A DNA stretch of 64,000 nucleotides from NCBI RefSeq assembly GCF_004769555.1, contig NZ_RQFY01000004.1, positions 1,798,001 through 1,862,000 on the forward strand. Direction: 5' to 3'. This document shows, piece after piece, positions 1 to 8,248 of the stretch (the first letter of the stretch is position 1; each line of letters starts with the position of its first letter). Below the pieces are notes generated by a model, which worked only from the letters and a program-made list of their open reading frames with translations, was not told where the DNA came from and did not search any database. The position numbers and the translations under genes are program-made. The DNA comes from Leptospira koniambonensis. Its GTDB lineage: Bacteria > Spirochaetota > Leptospiria > Leptospirales > Leptospiraceae.

Positions 1-455
1 CTGAACTTATTCGCCCTATTATATACAAAAACCATTCTGATCAACCGATCCCTATAGGTTATATTTGGATACAAAGTAAGGATAAAAAACTCAGTTTAGA
101 TTATTTGGAAGAGCTTGGCAGACTTTCAGACGAAGTTGTTGGCCGGATCAAAGAATCAAATACTATCAAGACCACCGAAAAATTTACGATCTTAGATGCT
201 TCTGCCCGAGGACTTAGGGTGAAGATCCATGATCCGAATTTAATAGATAGTTTACCCAAACAAGAGGGCTTTATTTTAGATGTACTATTTAAAATGCAGG
301 CTCCTTTGACAGTTTCCGCCGCGATCCGCTGGTGGGGAAAGGATGAGGATGGAAATTTAACTTTGGGTTTAGAGTTTAAGAGTAAATCAGATCATCCCGG
401 AGAAAGGGACAGATATATTAAGAATTTAGAATTAATGCAAAAAGGCGCACTTTAA
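1..455 (+). CDS. PilZ-like domain protein, C-terminal part (5' truncated)
   Basis: The frame is open from the first bases of the window (first full codon at 3) to a TAA at 453-455, so the gene starts upstream and about 150 residues are visible. The visible part reads IRPIIYKN...IPIGYIWIQ, then a segment beginning with a turn DASARGLRVKI and strands ending LTLGLEFKS, which suits a PilZ-type beta barrel. From memory it resembles the Leptospira family DUF1577, a PilZ-related family; I could not confirm this. A PilZ protein would be a cyclic-di-GMP responsive effector, but the N-terminal RxxxR binding motif is not visible here. A TTG at 105 is an internal codon, not the likely start. The gene converges on the polymerase gene with one base between the stops. 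Confidence 0.6.
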   Translation, partial: ELIRPIIYKNHSDQPIPIGYIWIQSKDKKLSLDYLEELGRLSDEVVGRIKESNTIKTTEKFTILDASARGLRVKIHDPNLIDSLPKQEGFILDVLFKMQAPLTVSAAIRWWGKDEDGNLTLGLEFKSKSDHPGERDRYIKNLELMQKGAL

Positions 456-456
456 T

Positions 457-2754
457 TTAAAAATCGAATCTTCCTTGTGGGTCTATAAGAGAATCAAAAT
501 CCTTAAAAGATGCAAATTCCGCCCACACTTCTCTAAAAACCCCAACTAACATTTTTCTATAATATTCTTTATCAAAACCTGTTCTTTTGATCTTGTTTGG
601 ATAGAGTTGTAATTCTTCTTCTGGCATATACCTTGTATCTTTGGTTTTTGCTTTTTGGTTCAATACTAAATATTTTATTTTTTCTCCTGCTTGCACATCC
701 ATCCCAAAATCTTTCAGTTTCATCATGGAGAGTGCGGTGGCACCCATTACTTCGTATTCTTCTAATTCTCTGGAGCTGGACTTTACAAGGAGCAGATCTT
801 CCGGCGAGATTAGCTCTTCTCGGATCATAGAATCATATTTATGATATATGGATAAAATTTCTGGTTCAGAATTTTTTAGATCTTTGATTGCCACTTTAGT
901 TCTCATCCATTCTAACATTTCACCTTGAGCTCTTGTGATAAAGTAAGGCAGATCTTTTCTTCTGGCTCCTATCCCTCTACATTTCAATTTTCCTGATTGG
1001 AATCTTCCCATGTACCTGTTGGCAACTGGCATTTCGGGATCTTGGCTGGAAGGAGGAAAAAGTAGCCAAGTATAGATCCCATCCACTTCCATTCTGATCC
1101 CTGTTCTTTTTTGAATTTCTAAACATAAAAAATCAAGTTCAGCTGAGCTTAAAGGAGAAGAGTTATAATTTTTTATAAATATACTGTCTGTGATTGCATG
1201 AACGAATTCATAACCGAATTCTTCTGCAGTTTCTTTTGCTAGTAAAAGTTTTTCTCTTCCAAATGCATTTACACTTTCATGGCTTTCCAATCTTCCGAAT
1301 TTTGCATTTCTATAACCTAAGTATCCGAAAGAAGTGACTAACATCCATTTTAAACTAGCTTGTTTTGCTTCATAATCCTCTAATTGTTTTCCGGAAGTGA
1401 TCTTGGATTGTTTTTTATAATAAGCTCTTCTTTCTAACACATGCTCCAGGGCCTCCGATACGACTCCTTTACGTTTATCGCATATACGATATCCTATATC
1501 CGGTGCCTTTGGGACTGTCTCGTCGTTTTCACAGCATAGGCAATTTACACATTCTGGAGAAATATTATGCATCGCCATAATACTAGGATACATCTGAGCA
1601 AAATCCAATTGGGCTACATTCTCCGCTATTTTTCCAGAACTAACATCTGGCTGGAAAACTAAACCTCCTTTATCTGCGTCTAAAAGTTGAAGTGCAGTTT
1701 TTGGGGCTTCTACCGCACTTTTTTGCCAAGGAACTAGGTAACCTCTTCTTAAAGCTACATCCGTTTCGATATAAGTAAGTGCCTTTCCTGTGGATGCTCT
1801 TGCCATTTTTTGCATAGGAAGCCTGGACAATCTGGCGAGTTCTACAACTCCCATTAGGTCCGCTTCCTTATACACGAAACTATTCTTGGAATCTATATGC
1901 CATCTTCCGAATAAAGGATAAGAAGGTGCCCTAAATACAATATTTCCATAAGTGAAATAGCTGGTTCCCTTAGTGCTGATATTCCTTCGGATAGGAGTGC
2001 TCCTATCTCTGTCCAATGCGGGAAGAAATCCCTGCCTTTGGGATTGGTAGAATATATAGGGAAGAATGACCTGATCTCCATATCTGGTCAGAAGGATGTC
2101 GGGGTCTTCTGACCTTAGGAGTATATCTAGTTTTTCTAATAATCTTCTTGGATTTGTTCCGGATAATTCATGATAATCGTTGTCTGTTCGAACTATCAAA
2201 GGATTGTTTTCTATATTGATCCTATGGCTTTTTTGGAGATCCAAATACATGATCTTAAATTTGGGAACCTCATAATCCATTTCCGAAGGAGAATCTTTTG
2301 TCCTAACATTTACGATCCTTTTTGCTCCAGGATCTTCTGTGTAATCTATCTCCATCTTACATAAGGGAAATAGCCCTTTCTGGAACATGTAGCTTGTGGG
2401 AAGATCCAGATCTGAATGATAGATCTCGAATTTTCCATATAGAGCAAATAATTTGCGACTGATCTTAGGTAGGATAGAGGGTCTGGTAATGATAATTTTT
2501 AGGACCGGAACAGTTTTGTTTTCATAGAATAGATTTCTATTTTCATAAACTGGGATATCTACGATTGCATCTAATTCGAAAAGTCGTTTTACTAATTTTT
2601 TAAGTAGATCCGCTTCTCCTCTTGCATATATGATTGGATTAAATTTATCTAAAAAGAGTTGAGATTCACCTTCTTCGTTTTTTAGCCAAAGATATACTAT
2701 GTCCTCCGCATGATAAACGTCGAACAAATATCCTTTGGCTGTTTGGATGTTCAT
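457..2754 (-). CDS. Family-B DNA polymerase with degenerate exonuclease motifs
   Basis: This 765-residue protein has the family-B layout: N-terminal region, exonuclease-like domain (about 165-310), then palm and fingers. Motif A is DFAQMYPSI (D384), motif B is a variant K469-x3-VTSFGYLG, and motif C is AITDSIF (D523), in which the first Asp of the usual DTD is Ile521. The proofreading motifs look broken: Exo I is D172-L-Q174 instead of DxE, and Exo II has Val-Ile (229-230) where FD is expected before LPYI. Only Exo III YxxxD (Y295, D299) survives. Polymerase activity is plausible because the two metal-binding Asp are present; proofreading is doubtful. Its ATG overlaps the stop of the MGRT protein gene (ATGA). 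It is the last gene of a three-gene operon. A repair or translesion role is inference. Confidence 0.85.
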   Translation of the reverse strand: MNIQTAKGYLFDVYHAEDIVYLWLKNEEGESQLFLDKFNPIIYARGEADLLKKLVKRLFELDAIVDIPVYENRNLFYENKTVPVLKIIITRPSILPKISRKLFALYGKFEIYHSDLDLPTSYMFQKGLFPLCKMEIDYTEDPGAKRIVNVRTKDSPSEMDYEVPKFKIMYLDLQKSHRINIENNPLIVRTDNDYHELSGTNPRRLLEKLDILLRSEDPDILLTRYGDQVILPYIFYQSQRQGFLPALDRDRSTPIRRNISTKGTSYFTYGNIVFRAPSYPLFGRWHIDSKNSFVYKEADLMGVVELARLSRLPMQKMARASTGKALTYIETDVALRRGYLVPWQKSAVEAPKTALQLLDADKGGLVFQPDVSSGKIAENVAQLDFAQMYPSIMAMHNISPECVNCLCCENDETVPKAPDIGYRICDKRKGVVSEALEHVLERRAYYKKQSKITSGKQLEDYEAKQASLKWMLVTSFGYLGYRNAKFGRLESHESVNAFGREKLLLAKETAEEFGYEFVHAITDSIFIKNYNSSPLSSAELDFLCLEIQKRTGIRMEVDGIYTWLLFPPSSQDPEMPVANRYMGRFQSGKLKCRGIGARRKDLPYFITRAQGEMLEWMRTKVAIKDLKNSEPEILSIYHKYDSMIREELISPEDLLLVKSSSRELEEYEVMGATALSMMKLKDFGMDVQAGEKIKYLVLNQKAKTKDTRYMPEEELQLYPNKIKRTGFDKEYYRKMLVGVFREVWAEFASFKDFDSLIDPQGRFDF

Positions 2755-3011
2755 TCCGGCTTCCGCAGAGCTTCCATTTCTTTTTTTAATTTAAGAATTT
2801 CCTTTTTCAGATCTATCATCATCGTAAGAAGCATAATATCGATCGGATAAGGAGAAGAGGCCATCACTCCAGCTTGTACCTGTAATTTTGAAGTTCGGAT
2901 CAATTCATCAAAAATTTCCTGGTCTGGTTTACGAAGTCCTCTTCTGTATTGCCCAAGACTGGACTCAATGTATTGCATTTGTCTGGAATATGGAATAACT
3001 GTCCTACCCAT
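2751..3011 (-). CDS. Small MGRT protein in polymerase operon
   Basis: This 86-residue protein starts MGRTVIPYSRQ, has a basic stretch YRRGLRKPDQEIFDELI, and ends in a heptad-like amphipathic helix rich in Lys, Leu and Glu (about 66-84). No enzyme motif is visible. From memory, small proteins with an MGRT start and an RRALRKxDxxxFD-like core are found beside PolB and RadA-like genes in archaea and some bacteria; this is not verified here. It overlaps the RecA-like gene by 8 bp and the polymerase by 4 bp, so translational coupling is likely. A bridging subunit between the other two products is a reasonable inference. Confidence 0.7.
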   Translation of the reverse strand: MGRTVIPYSRQMQYIESSLGQYRRGLRKPDQEIFDELIRTSKLQVQAGVMASSPYPIDIMLLTMMIDLKKEILKLKKEMEALRKPE

Positions 3012-3651
3012 AAATAAACTCCTGTTTTGGATCGGGATCTGTTCCGATCTCGTATATAGATTTTGCTTTCCTGATCTTTAGATAAGAATGACCTTCCACC
3101 ACGTTTAGCTCCCAGAGATCTTCTGAAAGAGCGACTAACTTAGGGAAAATTTTTTGAAAACTGGGATGAGTGTATTTTGTGGATTCTACAAGTACAATCG
3201 GGATCTGTTTGGAACGTATACGCTCCAATAATAATACTAATTTTTCCAAAAGAAAAAGGCCCTCGTCGTCTTGAACATCCCCATCAAAGAATTGTTTGCA
3301 AGGAGCCAGAATGAAATAGATCGTATTTTCTTTTGTAGCTGAATAGATCTCTTGGACAGAATCCAAAATCTGATAAGGGGTGAATGCTCTTTGGACCAAG
3401 ATTTTTTCCAAAAGAGCCTCGGGTGATACTCTTCTTTTTCTGGTCTCTTCTGCAATCGTGAATACGTCGAAACGAATGGCACAGTCCAAATTGAAAACTT
3501 GAAATCCTGAAACTGCAAATGCGTATTCCCAGAGGAGGGCCAATTTATAGATTCCCTGTCTTCCTGTTAAAAGACCAACATTGTCCCTGCTCCAGCCAAG
3601 GACTGGGCGAAACAACTGGTCTTGGAAACCTTCCAGGGGACCTAAATACAT
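3004..3651 (-). CDS. Degenerate RecA/RadA-like protein
   Basis: This 215-residue protein follows the RecA/Rad51 core pattern. A P-loop position reads TGRQGIYKLAL (29-39). A segment VFNLDC...EETRKRRVSPEALLEKI then VQRAFTPYQI resembles the Rad51 stretch after Walker A (Dxxx..peR...vLxNi.varAf). The expected GK[ST] is Y-K-L, so the second glycine and the Ser/Thr that ligates magnesium are missing. The Walker B strand IYFILAPC lacks its Asp. ATP hydrolysis therefore looks lost, as in some RecA-fold accessory proteins such as ImuA. It is the first gene of the operon and lies 45 bp from a divergent gene, with an AT-rich shared promoter. No clear Shine-Dalgarno precedes the ATG. The fold call is moderately secure; the role is inference. 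Confidence 0.65.
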   Translation of the reverse strand: MYLGPLEGFQDQLFRPVLGWSRDNVGLLTGRQGIYKLALLWEYAFAVSGFQVFNLDCAIRFDVFTIAEETRKRRVSPEALLEKILVQRAFTPYQILDSVQEIYSATKENTIYFILAPCKQFFDGDVQDDEGLFLLEKLVLLLERIRSKQIPIVLVESTKYTHPSFQKIFPKLVALSEDLWELNVVEGHSYLKIRKAKSIYEIGTDPDPKQEFIYG

Positions 3652-3696
3652 ATATACTATATAAATGATATGTTAAAAAATGTAAAGTGATTTGAG

Positions 3697-4305
3697 ATGT
3701 GGGAATTCCAAAAAGAGGAATTTGTGCTTTGGACTAGTGCAATTATGTCTTGTCGAAAAAAATTTTCCAAAATCCTTGGAGGTATGGAATCAGATCATTT
3801 CAAAACGGTCCGTGCACGCTCTGCAGTAGATTATCTTTTTAGGACCGTCCACCAACATCATTCTCAGCTCAGCCAAATGGCAGACCAGAAAGCAAATATT
3901 CTGATCGCAGCATCATTCGTAATACTTTCACTTTCATTGGGATATGTCCAAAGACCTACCTATAGAACTGGCTTACTAACTCTGATGGTATTTATCGTAA
4001 TTGCGGCAAGTTTAGCTATACTTGCTGTGATGCCTACATTCAAACAAAAGAAGAACGGCAAAGATAATCCTTTGTTCTTCGGACATTTTGCTCCTATGAG
4101 CGAAAAAGAATTTATGACTAAGATGGAAGAGATCGCTTCGGAAGATTCTTCTTTATATGAAGCATTGACTCGAGATCTATATCAGCTAGGAAAATCTCTC
4201 TACTTTACAAAATATAGATATTTGAGATGGAGTTACCGTTGTCTTTTAGTTGGGGTTACTTCTTCTATGATATTAATATTCCTGGAAATTAAAGGAATTC
4301 TTTAA
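3697..4305 (+). CDS. Pycsar-effector-type (DUF5706-like) membrane protein
   Basis: The protein has up to 202 residues. A helical N-terminal part leads to the signature ADQKANILIAASFVI, whose DxKAN element followed directly by a membrane helix is typical of the Pycsar transmembrane effector family. A second helix (GLLTLMVFIVIAASLAIL), a soluble stretch of about 65 residues and a C-terminal helix (CLLVGVTSSMILIFL) follow. In known Pycsar systems such proteins respond to cyclic CMP or UMP made by a neighbouring cyclase and damage the membrane. No cyclase gene is adjacent here. In-frame ATGs at 3745 and 3784 are alternatives; the one at 3784 begins nearer the conserved region but its GGAGG is too close. 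The GNAT gene follows 12 bp downstream. The family call is from pattern memory. Confidence 0.6.
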   Translation: MWEFQKEEFVLWTSAIMSCRKKFSKILGGMESDHFKTVRARSAVDYLFRTVHQHHSQLSQMADQKANILIAASFVILSLSLGYVQRPTYRTGLLTLMVFIVIAASLAILAVMPTFKQKKNGKDNPLFFGHFAPMSEKEFMTKMEEIASEDSSLYEALTRDLYQLGKSLYFTKYRYLRWSYRCLLVGVTSSMILIFLEIKGIL

Positions 4306-4317
4306 TAAAATTTCTCC

Positions 4318-4833
4318 ATGAAAGAATCTGAGATCGTTCTTCGGGTCGCGAATTATGGAGATCTAAAAACTTTAGAAGAATGGGATGAAAAAGAACATGT
4401 GATCGAATCCGATCCGAATGATGATTGGGGTTGGGAAACCGAACTCAAAAGATTTCCGGATTGGAGAGAACAATTGATGGCGGAGAAGGACGGGACTCCT
4501 ATAGGCTTCGTGCAGATCATTGATCCGCAAAAAGAAGATTCTCATTATTGGGGAGAGATCGGATCCGGCTTTATGGCGATTGATATATGGCTCGGTGACG
4601 AAAAAAACTTAGGAAAAGGTTACGGGACTCGCATCATGAAGGACGTCTTGGAAAGATGTTTTTCTAAGTCTTCTGTTCATTCTATTTTAGTGGACCCACT
4701 TGCCAAAAATTCCAGGGCCCATAAGTTTTACGAAAGATTCGGATTCAAATTTTTAGAAAACCGCAGATTCGGATTGGATGATTGCAAAGTTTATCATTTG
4801 ATCCGAGAAGATTGGGAAAAATTTAAAAGATAG
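4318..4833 (+). CDS. GNAT N-acetyltransferase, AAC(6')-like
   Basis: This 171-residue protein has the GNAT acetyl-CoA loop LGKGYGTRIMKDVL and the later NSRAHKFYERFGF segment (motif B). The central GFMAIDIWLGD strand resembles the subfamily that includes AAC(6') enzymes and siderophore acetyltransferases. The N-terminal EWDEKEHV and DDWGWETEL segments also suit that group. The substrate cannot be read from the sequence, so aminoglycoside resistance should not be assumed. It follows the membrane protein gene by 12 bp and is probably co-transcribed with it. Confidence 0.8.
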   Translation: MKESEIVLRVANYGDLKTLEEWDEKEHVIESDPNDDWGWETELKRFPDWREQLMAEKDGTPIGFVQIIDPQKEDSHYWGEIGSGFMAIDIWLGDEKNLGKGYGTRIMKDVLERCFSKSSVHSILVDPLAKNSRAHKFYERFGFKFLENRRFGLDDCKVYHLIREDWEKFKR

Positions 4834-4847
4834 GTCTTAATTCAAGA

Positions 4848-6017
4848 CTACTGTTCATTTTTCTTTCTCTTCATTCTTTTTATTAAGTAATCTCTTAGAG
4901 CCAAGAAAGGTCTTTCCGTTATGTAGAAGATAGGTATGCAGGCTAGAAATACAAATAAGGTAGAATAAATTCCGATAAATAGGAATGTTGCAAACCCTAT
5001 ATCTTTTATCAAAAATATATTTGATAGGGCAAATATTGAAATCGTTATAAAGGCCCCATGCCATAAATACATCGTATAACTTATCCTTGCTATTGGCCTA
5101 AAGACCGAAAGGCTAAAGAATTTATTCCAAAAGCTACCTTCAATTAAAGATACTGTAAAGAGAAGAGCGTAACCGATTTGAAATAAGGTAAAAAGAAAGA
5201 CTAAATTTCCTGCCGTTCGATGTGTTAAGAAGGCAACACTTAAAAATACTAGAGCACCAATACTTAGGGTCAGATTCGTTTTAAATTTGTTTTCTTTAAA
5301 AACAGAGGGCTTCCACCTCACAAATTCGGCAATGAGCATGCCGACTAATATTGCATCAAATCTTGTTTCGGTGTGAGTATCTATCCAGAACTTACTTAGT
5401 CCGGCAAAATAGTACGCCCCTCTTAATAGAAAGGGTATGAAGAATACGCTTATAATTAAAATTCTTCTAGTGGTATTCGATAGTTTGAAAAGAATAAATA
5501 GGCACAGACTGGGAACGATCAAATAAAATTGTTCTTCGATAGATAAGGACCATCCATAATTGAATAATCTATCAGGAAAATAATTAGAAATGTATAGAAC
5601 ATCCCCCCATGAATTTGAAAGTGCTTTTCCTAAGGACTCATGAGCAATTATTTGATCTGGAGTTGGATTTTGTATCTTCTCAAAAAGTTTATAAGTATGA
5701 CGAGATTGAATGTAACCAACCAATATGCAAAGATAATAGGCCGGCATAATCCTTAAAGTTCGTTTCAGATAAAAAGTTTTTAGATCAATTTTAGAACTTC
5801 TTTCATTTTCATCTAAGAGACCTCCATAGATAAGAAAGCCACTTAGCATAAAGAATAAATCTACTCCGGTTCTGAGATTCTGGCAAATCGATTTGATAAC
5901 ATCGTTATCTGTTTTAAGAATCCCTAGATGAAATAAGATAACTAAAAAAATAGAAAGCGCTCGGAGTCCATTTAGGGCGGGGACTTCTGATTCGTTTTTC
6001 GAGAATAAAAATTTCAA
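4848..6017 (-). CDS. Acyltransferase 3 (OafA/YrhL-type) membrane protein
   Basis: This 389-residue polytopic protein has about ten hydrophobic helices. The N-terminal LNGLRALSIFLVILFH carries the family Arg and His, followed by DLFFMLSGFLI and, later, YGWSLSIEEQFYL with its conserved Glu pair. Family members O-acetylate or O-succinylate sugars of lipopolysaccharide, peptidoglycan or exopolysaccharide. The start is TTG with AAGGA about nine bases upstream. The C-terminus is short and basic with no fused SGNH domain, so acyl transfer probably depends on the membrane domain alone. The acceptor is unknown; LPS or another surface glycan is likely. Confidence 0.85.
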   Translation of the reverse strand: MKFLFSKNESEVPALNGLRALSIFLVILFHLGILKTDNDVIKSICQNLRTGVDLFFMLSGFLIYGGLLDENERSSKIDLKTFYLKRTLRIMPAYYLCILVGYIQSRHTYKLFEKIQNPTPDQIIAHESLGKALSNSWGDVLYISNYFPDRLFNYGWSLSIEEQFYLIVPSLCLFILFKLSNTTRRILIISVFFIPFLLRGAYYFAGLSKFWIDTHTETRFDAILVGMLIAEFVRWKPSVFKENKFKTNLTLSIGALVFLSVAFLTHRTAGNLVFLFTLFQIGYALLFTVSLIEGSFWNKFFSLSVFRPIARISYTMYLWHGAFITISIFALSNIFLIKDIGFATFLFIGIYSTLFVFLACIPIFYITERPFLALRDYLIKRMKRKKNEQ

Positions 6018-6149
6018 CGGATGATTTCCTTGGATCGATTCAATCTAAAATCATAGGAAAAAGGAAATTCGTATCATGAAAACTATTTTCCTCTCGAATA
6101 TAAGGATTCTTTTGAGAAGCTGGGACAGGATTAAGTGTGAATAAACCAA

Positions 6150-8123
6150 TTACATCTTAATTTGAATAGGAACAAATCGATTTAAGATTTCCCTGACGGC
6201 CCGGTTGAGTCTGGGCTTTCCTTCCGCTTCCAGAAGGATCCAGTAAGCATAGTCTATACTAAACATATCCTTAATGTTCTTTCCGACCTTTATCCATTGC
6301 TGCTCTATTCTTTTTTTTGCTTCAATAGTTAGGTTTGGATTTTTCTGGAAATTTTCTAAATAAGAATAATATTCCGAAGTGAGAGAGGCAGGGATGGGAT
6401 CTTTCCATTTTCTGCCTCTTGTGGTTCTTTCTGTTTCCCAGCGGAATTCGCCTAAGGTTTTAGTAACTACTAATGTAGCGTTCTCGGTCATAACAACAGG
6501 AAATAATAATCTACTATAATCCTGGCTGCCTGCACTTGTTTCCTGCCATAACACTCCTCTGTTTCCGCTATAAGGTAGAAGGATACAATCTGCAAAAAAT
6601 TCTTTTCTATATTGATCTGTTTTACTTGGATCCGTATGAGATATCGTGGTAACTTCTCTATGGAAGATGCTCGTATCTATTTTTAAAACTCTTTCTGCAT
6701 TTAATAAGATCTTATCCGGGAAAGTTAGATTAGATTCTGTTGCCCCGTAAAATTGATCTTCCGATAGAATTGGATACGCGAAATTTGGATTTAAGGAAAC
6801 TCCTAAAAGTCCCATATAAAGTATATTTTCCAATTCCCAATCTAGAATATGCAGAAGATATTCTTTATTCATTATATTCTTTGCTTCTGCTTCTTGGTTC
6901 CAGCGAAGATTAGATTTTTGGACCTGATCGTAAGTTTGTCCAAAATGATTTTGGGAAGGGTTCTTTTTGCCTGCGAGTATCAGGTTTAACCAGTCAGGAA
7001 GAAGGTGAACTGAAAGTTTTACTTCCTGGTATTGGCGATCGTTTACAGAAGATTTTAAGGTGGTGATCGCAAGTTCCAGATCCTGTAATCTTTTTGCGGA
7101 AACTAAACCTTCGTCCAGAAAGAAAAAATGTATAAATAGAAGAACAGGTTTAGGGATATGTGCGGCCTGAGAACGGAATTTAATGAAACAAACTTTGTAT
7201 AATCGTATTAATATTTTATAATCTTCTTGTCTATGTCTTCTGCGTATTAGGCCGGGATGTTCTTTGTATGCGGTTACAAGCCTTGTGATCTCTTCGCAAA
7301 CGCCTGGGTTTAGTCCTGAATATTCTAAAATTTGGGCTAAGCTGTTTGTATATTCTTCTGGTATTGTGCCAGGATGGGCAGGGCCAGCAGGGCTTGTTTT
7401 ATGAGCCTCAATCCATTCTTCACTTTTCTTTTCATCTAATTCGGGAGAAGTTTTGATCTGTAAGGTAAGATTTGTTCCTTCTTGAGAGATCAATATTGCT
7501 TCTGACTTGAGCCATTGTTTGTTCTCGTCTGGAACTAAGATAAACATTCTTTCGTATCTTGTGAGAGAGAATGTGGCTCCTACTTTTTTGGTATAGATCC
7601 TTGCGCGTATTGCTCGATTTAGGGAATTTTCGTCCAGTTCTTGTATTCCTAATAAGGCTGGAAATCTTTCCTCGGAATCTGTTTCTAAAATTGCAGTGAT
7701 AAAGTTTTTAGCAGTGGCCTTATGATCTTCTATCAAATGATCTAAGGTATGCACGATCAATATATCTTTCCATGCGGGAAGATTACTCTGTTCTGCTAGG
7801 AATTGTAAAAACTCAGGAAGGAAATATTTTCGATACCAAGAAGGATCTTCTGCCAATCGTTTTAGATCCGAGTTGTCGACCTGATCCAAGAATGTATGAA
7901 AAAGATTGGTGTCCTTAGAATTGAAATGATGGAGTTGAAGTTTGGATACGATCTTAGCTCTGTATTCTAGTCCGAGAAGGTTTTGTCTGCGCAGATAACG
8001 CTGTAATAGATAAATTACGGAGAATAAAAGGACTAAAAAGATCCCTCCGCTGATAATTGGAGTCCAAGAGAACTCAGGCCAAATCAGGATAGGGTTTCCG
8101 GGATCCTGACCTAATATGAGCAT
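6150..8123 (-). CDS. Unknown large membrane-anchored protein
   Basis: This 657-residue protein is one I do not recognise. The N-terminus is a short exposed segment, then a single strong membrane helix (about 27-43, IFLVLLFSVIYLL), then a basic stop-transfer YLRRQN. The rest looks cytoplasmic: a helical region to about 150, a beta-rich segment with ATFSLTRYERMFILVP and NLTLQIKTSPE that could be PilZ-like, and a long mixed C-terminal part. No enzyme motif is visible. It lies downstream of glyA with a hairpin between them and probably has its own promoter. The length and clean frame argue for a real gene. Confidence 0.65.
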   Translation of the reverse strand: MLILGQDPGNPILIWPEFSWTPIISGGIFLVLLFSVIYLLQRYLRRQNLLGLEYRAKIVSKLQLHHFNSKDTNLFHTFLDQVDNSDLKRLAEDPSWYRKYFLPEFLQFLAEQSNLPAWKDILIVHTLDHLIEDHKATAKNFITAILETDSEERFPALLGIQELDENSLNRAIRARIYTKKVGATFSLTRYERMFILVPDENKQWLKSEAILISQEGTNLTLQIKTSPELDEKKSEEWIEAHKTSPAGPAHPGTIPEEYTNSLAQILEYSGLNPGVCEEITRLVTAYKEHPGLIRRRHRQEDYKILIRLYKVCFIKFRSQAAHIPKPVLLFIHFFFLDEGLVSAKRLQDLELAITTLKSSVNDRQYQEVKLSVHLLPDWLNLILAGKKNPSQNHFGQTYDQVQKSNLRWNQEAEAKNIMNKEYLLHILDWELENILYMGLLGVSLNPNFAYPILSEDQFYGATESNLTFPDKILLNAERVLKIDTSIFHREVTTISHTDPSKTDQYRKEFFADCILLPYSGNRGVLWQETSAGSQDYSRLLFPVVMTENATLVVTKTLGEFRWETERTTRGRKWKDPIPASLTSEYYSYLENFQKNPNLTIEAKKRIEQQWIKVGKNIKDMFSIDYAYWILLEAEGKPRLNRAVREILNRFVPIQIKM

Positions 8124-8211
8124 GCAAAAACATTAAATAGAATTATAAACTAGTCAAGATGTTTACTTGGTTTGGAGGCGGAGAAGAGGGAAGAATTCGA
8201 GGAAGTGGATA

Positions 8212-8238
8212 ACTTCTCCGGAAAAATCCCGGAGAAGT
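8212..8238. terminator. Strong hairpin downstream of glyA
   Basis: This is a perfect 10-bp inverted repeat, ACTTCTCCGG and CCGGAGAAGT, with a 7-base loop. It sits 10 bases past the glyA stop on the reverse strand. No U-run follows it in that direction, so it is either a non-canonical terminator or a 3'-end stabilising or attenuating hairpin before the 657-residue gene. Confidence 0.55.
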
Positions 8239-8248
8239 CTAAAAAATT

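Noticed and set aside
4318..4833. Aminoglycoside resistance gene
   Set aside because: The GNAT resembles AAC(6') proteins in part, but the substrate cannot be read from sequence and no mobile context exists.
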